The notes beneath the pieces were generated by a model. That model was not told where the DNA came from and searched no databases. It saw only the letters and a list, made by a program, of their open reading frames with translations. Below are positions 20,401-26,599 of a DNA stretch of 26,599 nt, piece by piece. The DNA comes from Reticulitermes lucifugus (Eukaryota; Arthropoda; Insecta; Blattodea; Rhinotermitidae). Location: positions 22,687-49,285 of the forward strand of contig JAKCWW010002255.1 in NCBI GenBank assembly GCA_026260175.1, read 5' to 3'. The translations under genes and the position numbers were made by a program. Position 1 is the first letter of the stretch, and the number at the start of each line of letters is the position of its first letter.

Positions 20401-23400
20401 AATGTGTGACACAATGACAAAAGCAGAGTAATTTATTAATATTACTACAGTGAGATAACTTGGATAAAAACTATCACATAAAGATACAAAATATGAAATA
20501 ATAATAATAAGAAGAAGAATATTACTGTAACTCAGACAATCAGTTCACTTACAAATTTTCTCTGCATATATGTTCCTCATCCTTTGCACTATCAGTCCGG
20601 ATTCTATAATCACTAATCTACACATCTTTCTCTCTCTCTCTCTCCTGTTCCTTCCTGTTAGTGGCTGGTTGATGGCTATCCCACTCCTATAGCTGTTTTC
20701 TCCCACTGTGGGAAAATCAAAATCTTCATATGCATTGGAAGATATGTCATATTTTTGTGACAGGGAAAAACCCAGGACATTTGGCATCCTGAACCAAATT
20801 CTGTGAGACACTGAGACAGAACTATTTAAAACCCATGAAACTGGGACTGTCCCAGAGAAACAAGGACAGATGAAACCCATGGGCTTGAGAAACAACAGTG
20901 TGAAGAAAGTCAGCCTGTGGAAGTCAGGGCCAGTAGATGTAGGTCATGCTTTGAGAGTTGAACCTTTGCATGTGTATTTATGTATGGAAGAATGTGTTTG
21001 ACAGTTACTTGCATTGCAGCAAGGATAATGAAGACTGGAGTCTTCAGCAACACCCCTCTAAGAACCTCAGATCTCACAACAAAGCTTGTATAAGTAATTT
21101 TCTAACTTTGGTTCATTGCCATGTATCCCACCCTTTTGATCCACCATTACTCTGTCATCACTGTATAATTTCATAGGAGGGGTACAGAATAAATTACAAC
21201 GATCTTGCATATAGACAGCAATGTTTGCATTTTGTGACCTTAACAGTTAGTGTGCAAGACAGAGTGGTGTGTTTCCTGTAAGCTACTGTGACACATTGCT
21301 CCATAAAACTCAAGTAAGACATGTGATCATGTGAATTGCATGCATTGTTAATGTTGCGTCTCTTATTCATAAGTTATGCACATCTTCAACAGCTGTTGTG
21401 TGGATGAGGTGGCAGCACAACATGTGAATGCTGATGGGATTATACATTTTGGCCACGCATGCCTCACTACTACAAATGACCGTCTCCATAAGCTGTATGT
21501 GTTCGAGAAGCTGCCAGTAGATTGTCAGCATTTTGTTTCCTGCTTCAGATGTATGTTTGAGTGCAGAACTGCTAAAATACTCCTGTTATATGATGTCTGC
21601 TATCAACATGCTATTGGTGGGTGAGAGTTCCTTTACCTTATATTCTTTTACCTTAGTTTCTACCTTGTAATATTAGGATTGTGCACAAATTTTTTAAGTA
21701 GTGCATTTCTGCAGTTCACCATAGCCCTTCATGTAATGCCCATAGTAACTGCCTGTTTCATGTAAATATATATGGTTTTTCACACATCCTATCTAAGCAC
21801 TAACTTCCTTATAATGTTGAATTTTGTGTCCTTGTTGTGCAATGTTCATTACATTAAACCTGTATAATTTCACATGTGGGCTTGTGATGTGTTATGATTT
21901 AAATAACATTCTTGCCCAAGAAACACTGTTATATTGTTTCCCTCTTCTCCAACCACAAGGACTTTCATAGACACTGTTAATATACTTATTTCAGAATATT
22001 CTGGCTGATGAAGGCATAACTTGAGCTAAAGGGTTGAATAAACAAAATTTAATTTCCAAGTAACTCATTGACATGGTCCGTTATGAAGATGCAGTACTTT
22101 GCACAGAGAAGAGTTGTATGCACATAAAAGAAAGAGTACAGATTTAGATAAAGGGGAATCTGACTAACACTTGTTTTACAATGCACATCAGTACACTAAC
22201 TCATGAAAGAGGAGATATGCCACTTTACAAATCCCCTTCTCTTTGTATCTAATTGCCTTGCCTTGGCATTCTTCTCAGACCTGTAGACCCTTGAAGATGA
22301 AGGCACTGCGTTTCTTTGAAATATCAGCAACGGATTATCCAGTGATAGAGTGTCATATCCCAGAATAAATGAGCCCTCTTAATTGCTGTCTGTCATCTTT
22401 ATGTACATTTTCTGGTTTATCCTGGTGTCTCTGTTGAGGTTTTATTTTGTTTTGAATATTTACCACCTAGCACCATTGTATTTTGTAATGAATGTACTAC
22501 TATTCTGTATTTTCATACATGTTTTTTACCTTACCAAAAATACAAACAAACAAACCTTTAGTACTGTGAACACCTCCAATACATCCACACACTGCTCCAA
22601 CTTACTGTGTAACAATTCTGTCCACTACATATATACATTCTACATGGCAGAATTTCCATCAGTTCTTCTACATATGCAAGAGATCAAAATATTGTTAAGT
22701 AATTGTTTTATACAACAACAGTTAATGTACTCCCTGACGAGGGACCGGTAAGGTCTGAAACGTGTAGGAGTTTAGAGTTTTTAAAAATATTATTGTTAAT
22801 CTAATGACAGTTGTGTGCATTTGTTGGTTAAAGTTACAAAAAAAAGTCATTTTTTTGTACAACGTGTGTCAGTGTGGTTTTTAATTTGTTTCTTACCAGA
22901 GTCCGTTGTGGAGCTCATTGCATCTGAGTTTCCTAATGCTGTTGTCTCAGAACTGGCCACTTCCAGCAGAAGTCCTGAAGCAGAAGTTGAGACAAAACTT
23001 GGTAGAAATTTCAAATTGCTCAATGGATCATTATTAGAAGAGTATTCCATTGTGTTTATAGGAAGAGATGGGCCCACACTCTCCAACATAGCCCTAACAT
23101 TCCTTGGTATGTTCCAAAAGGTACATTTCTTCTTTAAAGATAAAATTTTAATTCTGAATACACATGAAATTAAAGGATGAGAAATGAGACCAGTAACCTG
23201 GTATGAATGTATTTGACATTTGTCAGTGGTCCTTGATATTTTGTTGTATTGAAGCATAACAGTTCAGTCTTGGTAATATAAAGCCATGCTTAGATAATTT
23301 GTAAAGTCAGATTGAGTGTTTGAAAATAATTCTAAGTGTTTACACAAGGTTTGCATAGATTTAAGCTTTTTGCCGTATTGAGATACATGCATTTTGTGCT

Positions 23401-23664
23401 ATTTGGTAAAGGCTTTTGACTTGTAAGTAACAAAATCTTGCTAGTGAAATTAAATTTGTATGGCATTCAAGGAACAAGTGCATATTGGTTCAGGTCCTGT
23501 CTAAGAGACAGAAGACACAAAGCTGAAGTAAAGTCATACAATGAAACAGAATTTTTTCTCATACTGGACACGAAAGGGTTAGTGCTGTCTTCTCATTTAC
23601 ATTGTATTCGTCATGGTGATCTCGTCCTTTGAACTTAATGATTCAATTTTATCTTCATAATTAT

Positions 23665-23698
<34 letters not shown>

Positions 23699-25050
23699 AA
23701 TTGTTGTTTTTTATTTTTATTTTTTTTTTTTATTTAGGAGAGTGCTTGGATAAAATTCTGAGGATGATAACACTGTAGGCTGGGGGTTGAAGGAGAAAAT
23801 CCAGTGTAACTAGATGCCTGTCTTGTTATCCCTTTGCACATGCAGGGTGCAGTATTATTCATTTGTTAACGGAAAGTTGGCTGATACGGTCTAAAAGCAT
23901 GGTTCTGTGCTTGGATTCTGTTGAAAGATTCAAGTTTGGGACTTTGTGAGAAGTGGTAGTAAAACATTCTGTAGTGTGTGGCTGAGAAGTGAGTTTGGTA
24001 AGTAAGATCAACTGTTCAAAGGTTCCAGGGTTTAAATTCCAACTACTGCTTAGGATGGAGGGGTTGTAAATTTATAAAGGTAAAGGTCTCCCAATGACAT
24101 GCCATACAGCACAGAGAGGGAGTAGAGGTATAACTGTACTTCTTAACCTTGGCACTAGATGGGGGATGGTTGGTCATTGCTACATCCTGACCTCTTTACC
24201 CCCGGAAAGAGCCCCAGTACCCATTTTACAAGAGGCTGGGTGGGCCCCATGGCCAGTCTGGATAGGCAGGAGAAGAGAAAGTCTCTTGACAAAAATTCCA
24301 GTCATGACTGCAATAGTGTACCATCATCAGACTCATTTAAAGTTTCATTATATAAGTGTGTGTTTAATTTCATACTTGCTATTAAAATGACAAATTTACG
24401 CATAAGTACTGACCTAACATTGTGTGGGAGTAGCATTAAATTATATAATTTTAAGGCTGATTATATTAATGTTCTAAAAAATTTGCTTATAATGTGCATA
24501 CTCCTTGGAATACAGAAGGGGCAAAAAAGTTGTGTGTTCGGATTGACTCTGTTGTTCTGATATTTCTGGGACTAAATCCAAGAAACACTGTGAGTAGAAC
24601 TATTATGACGTCTTGCTTATCTGTAACACATAATTGTGTTTGGTTGTAAGAAATCAGCCCTTTGTGGTAGAGAAAGACTTGTTATGGATGAAGTCCTTAT
24701 CCAAGTCATTTAGTGTACCTCTTGTTAATGCATAATATCTGTGCCAATTTTCTGTAAATGAAATGCATTGAATGGTTACAGGCAAAGATCTGTATTGGTA
24801 TGATCCAACGGAGGTAAAGAAGCTTGAGCAGTACAATGTTCAAAACAGTAAGTTTCTGATGAAACGAAATCACCTCATTGAACGCATCAAAGATGCTAAG
24901 ACATTGGGTGTTGTGGTTGGAACATTGGGTGTTTCCAAATACCTTGTTGCTGTGGATAGACTGAAAGAACTTGCGAAGCAACGTGGGAAGAAGTTGTACA
25001 TAATCGCTGTTGGGAAGCCCAATGTTTCAAAATTAGCAAACTTTCCAGAG
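17335..25050 (+). CDS. DPH2: DPH2, diphthamide synthase subunit 2 (5' five exons, partial)
   Basis: DPH2 pairs with DPH1 in the iron-sulfur enzyme that moves the 3-amino-3-carboxypropyl group from S-adenosylmethionine to the target histidine of eEF2, the first diphthamide step. It acts in the cytosol. Five exons join in frame: 17335-17481, 19015-19127, 21393-21616, 22900-23106 and 24782-25050, giving 320 codons. Family landmarks in order: IDLYYELDRCAEWAKRHG near the N terminus; CLQFPDALLHESVEVA; FILADTSYGSCCVDEVAA with Cys88-Cys89; IIHFGHACLT with Cys110; YQHAIESVVELI; and GVVVGTLGVSKYL..KLANFPE at the end. The Cys pair and Cys110 fit the cluster ligands known in yeast Dph2; the last expected Cys lies beyond the window. 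Human DPH2 has 489 residues, so about a third is missing here. The ATG has A at -3, and a TGA lies in frame upstream. Confidence 0.93.
17960..18320 (+). pseudogene. LINE ORF2 C-terminal remnant in DPH2 intron 1
   Basis: From about 18016 a frame reads ENKVLRGTVGPNREELIG, one stop, LHNEELHYLYLSPK, SRR. After a frameshift come GKCVEETLLGKSRHIWED and NIKIYFRNVSFEGVYWI. The order matches the FENKVLR..LHNEELHDLYSSP..RRRWEDNIK tail of insect non-LTR elements. Stops and frameshifts show it is dead. Confidence 0.75.
19015..19127 (+). CDS. DPH2: DPH2 exon 2
   Basis: The acceptor TTTTTGCTGTTCAG ends at 19014. The exon reads ICLQFPDALLHES.. and ends GGCAG before the strong donor GTGAGTG. It ends in phase 2, and the split codon AG/C gives Ser87 of the GSCC motif. 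The 113 nt are too short to stand out as a long open frame and were found by homology and splice signals. Confidence 0.92.
19128..21392 (+). other. DPH2 intron 2 (2265 bp)
   Basis: Phase 2 intron between the exons that encode the two halves of TSYGSCC. It holds the (TC)n run and short AAT/AAG repeats near 20500. A minus-strand frame of 116 codons (20545-20895) has no recognisable family and is likely chance. Confidence 0.8.
20629..20644. repeat. (TC)n microsatellite
   Basis: Eight TC units inside DPH2 intron 2. Confidence 0.9.
21393..21616 (+). CDS. DPH2: DPH2 exon 3
   Basis: The acceptor CATCTTCAACAG ends at 21392. The exon carries the CCVDEVAA and HFGHACLT cluster motifs. Codon phase with exon 4 requires the donor G|GTGGGT at 21617, giving ..HAI-ES.. 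like the HALEAL of vertebrates. A better-looking GTGAGA four bases further on (21621) would break the frame. Confidence 0.88.
22729..22771 (+). ncRNA. Hammerhead-like motif, copy 4 (DPH2 intron 3)
   Basis: Stem I ACTCC/GGAGT (22729-22733 with 22767-22771), CTGACGA at 22734-22740, an unpaired G, stem II GGACC/GGTCT (22742-22746, 22752-22756), GAAA at 22757-22760, stem III C-GT-G plus A-U, then A22766 at the expected cleavage position. This is the best preserved copy, and it is in sense orientation in DPH2 intron 3. The block TTGTGTGCATTTGTTGG follows at 22811-22827. Confidence 0.55.
22900..23106 (+). CDS. DPH2: DPH2 exon 4
   Basis: The acceptor TTTGTTTCTTACCAG ends at 22899. The exon starts AGTCCGTTGTGG in phase 1 and runs through ..LLEEYSIVFIGRDGPTL.. 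to CTTG before the donor GTATGT. The open frame continues past the donor into intron 4, but joining at GTATGT is the only choice that stays in frame with exon 5. The LEEY..FIG block is the family's conserved central strand. Confidence 0.9.
23664..23698. repeat. (TG)n microsatellite
   Basis: Mostly pure TG run in DPH2 intron 4, with one TTTG interruption. A T-rich tract follows at 23706-23737. Confidence 0.95.
24074..24310 (-). mobile_element. tRNA-derived SINE, minus strand, head decayed
   Basis: Read in reverse, the 3' tail CCTTTACCTTTA is at the left end (24074-24086). The GGGCCCACCCAGCCTC, ATCCAGACTGGCCATGGGG and CTTTCTCTTCTCCTGCC blocks follow. The tRNA-like head beyond about 24300 is hardly recognisable. 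It lies in DPH2 intron 4. Confidence 0.75.
24782..25050 (+). CDS. DPH2: DPH2 exon 5
   Basis: The acceptor TGAATGGTTACAG ends at 24781. The exon reads KDLYWYDPTEV..FLMKRNHLIERIKDAKTLG.. and closes on KLANFPE before the donor GTAATG (25051), phase 0. The next exon should begin V-D-x-F; no such coding block was seen in 25051-26599, so intron 5 runs off the window. Confidence 0.93.
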
Positions 25051-25395
25051 GTAATGTTTGTCATTAGGAGTGTAAAACAGAATAATCTGTCTTATTAAGT
25101 ACTGTACCATCAGGAATGGAGTATGAAATAAAATTGTGTATATTCTGAAACCACAGCACTAAATGGAGGCTTTGTGCATTGGATAGGAAGCTGCATGAGC
25201 TACTCAGGTGTTGACAGATATGGTATGAGAGAGAAAGTTATAAATATTCTTCAAGAAATTGAACCCTGTCATCAGTTGGTACACTGATAGCATGGAGTTT
25301 TGTAGAGTGCACTGTCTTTATAAAAGTCCAGAAAGTTACGAATAATTTTTACTGTTTACATTTGGTACCAGTTTAAATGCCTGTTGTGATGTGCA

Positions 25396-25693
25396 GGAGA
25401 CTGGAATTGAAATGAGAGCTGCATAAGGAGGTCATTAACCGTTTGGCACCTAATATTAGGTGTACCAGTCACGCAATGTGATGCTCAAGATGCTGAACAT
25501 CAGGTATAGATGACAGCCATTTAGTGGCCTTCATTATGCAGCTCTCATTTAAATTCTGGTCTCCTGCGTACCACGCTGATCATTTAATTCCAGTGCCAAA
25601 GGGTTAAATGGCTGTTATCAATACCTCATGTTTGGCATTTTGAGCATTATGCTGCGTGATGGGTATGCCTGACATTAGGCACCAAAGGGTTAA
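25396..25693. mobile_element. Nested piggyBac-like MITE structure flanked by TTAA
   Basis: Left end TTAA-CCGTTTGGCACC (TTAA at 25435-25438) and right end GGCACCAAAGGG-TTAA (TTAA at 25690-25693) bound a 251-bp unit whose arms are inverted copies of about 85 bp. A second right-like end, GTGCCAAAGGGTTAA, stops inside (TTAA at 25604-25607). A separate inverted pair, AGGAGACTGG..AATGAGAGCTGCATAA (25396-25432) with its copy at 25527-25564, interlocks with it. TTAA plus a CCC-TTT-like end is the piggyBac signature. No transposase is present. Confidence 0.65.
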
Positions 25694-25804
25694 TTGATTA
25701 GTTGACTGATGGATTAACCTTGATTTATTCATTTTTGTGCTGCATTGGTTACACAGTGTTGAATTAATCTGGACAGTTAGGCCTAGTTATATAGGATGGC
25801 CCCT

Positions 25805-26180
25805 CAAAATGAAACCTAAGTGTCCTTGTCACGAAGGCTGGACAACAGAAGTAGGGAATTGCTCGCTGGGATGAAGTTCGGTGGGGATTTATCCCCAGGA
25901 CCGCTACGGTAGCCGGCAAGACCTAGTGAGAATCCTGAAAATGGCTAATGAGGGCAGGTAAGGGCAGGAGGGGCTTTTTAGGCATGGTGAAATGGTGAAG
26001 CCAACCCTCCTAGGGGAGTAAACCCTAAACAAATTTAGGGTACTGTGTGCCAGTCCCCCTCATATCCAAAATTGTAGTTGATTACAAGCAAACACTTCAC
26101 TTCACTCCCTCTACACCTACCGGCAGAAGAGGTTCGAATACGTGAAGTGCATTGAAATGTAGAGGCTGTAGAAGGAGCTA
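25805..26180. other. GC-richer block of unknown nature in DPH2 intron 5
   Basis: This stretch (for example TCCCCAGGACCGCTACGG and GAAGCCAACCCTCCTAGG) is more GC-rich than its flanks. It has no long open frame and no splice-bounded DPH2-like coding. It may be a piece of an interspersed repeat, such as a LINE 5' region, but I could not identify it. Confidence 0.3.
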
Positions 26181-26480
26181 GTAGTGGTCTGTTTTTAAGG
26201 TACTATCCCATCGTGATTGACTTTGGGTGGACCTAAAAAAGCCATGAAAATACCTCTTGATACTTTGCCTTGACTTCCGGAATATGGAGTAGGGTTGCTA
26301 AACATCCCAGAGAGGTGACACATAGATCTGACTTTGCCATAATCTCATTTCTGTTTAAATCATACCACATTTTGGAAGCTGGCTCAGTTGCTGTGAGTAG
26401 ATAAAATGCAAAAATTATGGAACATACTGTGCTGTCTCAATTGGTTGGAGCTAATGTTTATCCCCAGTATCCATTAGAGT

Positions 26481-26552
26481 ACTGTAGACCCTCTTATGAA
26501 TGGACTGATAGGGGTGTGGGTAGTCTGATAATGCCGATTGTCCGTTACTTCC
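26481..26552. mobile_element. Possible pogo/Tigger-like terminal fragment
   Basis: ACTGTAGACCCTCTTATGAA, then GTAGTCTGATAATGCCGATT and TGTCCGTTA, resembles the CAGTAGACCCTC..GATAATCCGAA ends of pogo/Tigger-type DNA transposons. Only one end can be seen before the window closes. Confidence 0.35.
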
Positions 26553-26557
26553 AAATT

Positions 26558-26599
26558 ACACACACACACACACACACACACATATCTATATATATATAT
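26558..26599. repeat. (AC)n then (TA)n microsatellite at the window edge
   Basis: AC repeats 26558-26581 pass into TA repeats running to the last base. The window may end here because of a repeat or an arbitrary cut. Confidence 0.9.

Larger units (their letters stand above)
25051..26599 (+). other. DPH2 intron 5, start only
   Basis: It begins with donor GTAATG and runs beyond the window. It contains the nested TTAA-flanked structure, the GC-richer block, the possible pogo-like end and the terminal microsatellite. The expected next coding block (V-D-x-F then a Cys-containing segment) was not found here. Confidence 0.75.

Noticed and set aside
20545-20895. 116-codon minus-strand frame
   Set aside because: Inside DPH2 intron 2, includes a (TC)n run translated as RERER, no family resemblance.
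22010-22045. CTGATGAAGGC..GGGTTGAATAAA as another hammerhead
   Set aside because: The box is present, but there is no GAAA at the right distance and neither stem I nor stem III forms; not counted.
22290-22335. TGAAGATGAAGGCAC..TTTGAAATATC resembling the same repeat family
   Set aside because: Only loose similarity in wording and no consistent fold.
22383-22751. 122-codon hydrophobic plus-strand frame
   Set aside because: AT-rich intronic sequence rich in Phe, Leu and Ile codons, and it ends in the hammerhead-like repeat; chance frame.
22847-23257. 136-codon minus-strand frame
   Set aside because: Shadow of DPH2 exon 4 on the opposite strand.
1-26599. CRISPR array, bacterial operon or phage content
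   Set aside because: Intron-containing eukaryotic genes and insect repeats; no regularly spaced direct repeats.

Overview
This is an arthropod, most likely insect, nuclear genomic window. The support is multi-exon genes with GT..AG introns of about 1.3 to 2.3 kb, AT-rich noncoding DNA, tRNA-derived SINEs, decayed LINE 3' ends and several MITE-like elements. The repeat style recalls cockroaches, termites and other polyneopteran insects. That placement is inference from memory of repeat types, not a database result.

Only two genes can be supported, and they lie head to head. On the minus strand is an apparently complete MFSD5-type molybdate-anion transporter. It has two coding exons (15530..15255 and 13053..11968), encodes 453 residues and has an acceptor inside its 5' leader at 15564. 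On the plus strand is the 5' part of DPH2, the partner subunit of the first diphthamide-biosynthesis enzyme. Five exons (17335-17481, 19015-19127, 21393-21616, 22900-23106, 24782-25050) join in frame for 320 codons; the remaining C-terminal third lies beyond the window. The roughly 1.8 kb between the two starts probably holds both promoters. It also contains a diverged tandem duplication (16283-16471) and a long inverted repeat (16893-16993).

Layout: 1-3100 is a mosaic of SINE fragments, a 266-bp inverted-repeat unit and a decayed LINE tail. 3100-10350 has no recognisable gene but holds a 16-bp-stem hairpin (3681-3717), a minus-strand LINE tail (6505-6738), a 553-bp TA-flanked long-TIR element (7211-7763) and a 109-nt near-perfect hairpin (9630-9738). 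10360-11280 carries two same-strand SINEs just beyond the 3' end of MFSD5. 11968-15564 is MFSD5, 15565-17334 the shared upstream region, and 17335 to the end is DPH2 with its introns. The last 1.5 kb contains a nested piggyBac-like (TTAA) structure and a possible pogo/Tigger-like end.

The most interesting signal is a recurrent hammerhead-ribozyme-like fold (1698-1738 minus, 13468-13512 plus, 14944-14987 minus, 22729-22771 plus). Each copy has a CUGANGA box, a stem II closed beside GAAA (or AAAA), a tiny stem III ending in UA, and a complementary stem I. Three of the four are followed by a shared block resembling TTGTGTGCATTTGTTGG. This architecture fits the pseudo-LTRs of Penelope-like retroelements. 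All copies carry one extra unpaired base at the start of stem II, so catalytic activity is uncertain. The two genes have unrelated housekeeping roles (oxyanion transport and eEF2 modification); a shared promoter region is the only link the sequence suggests.
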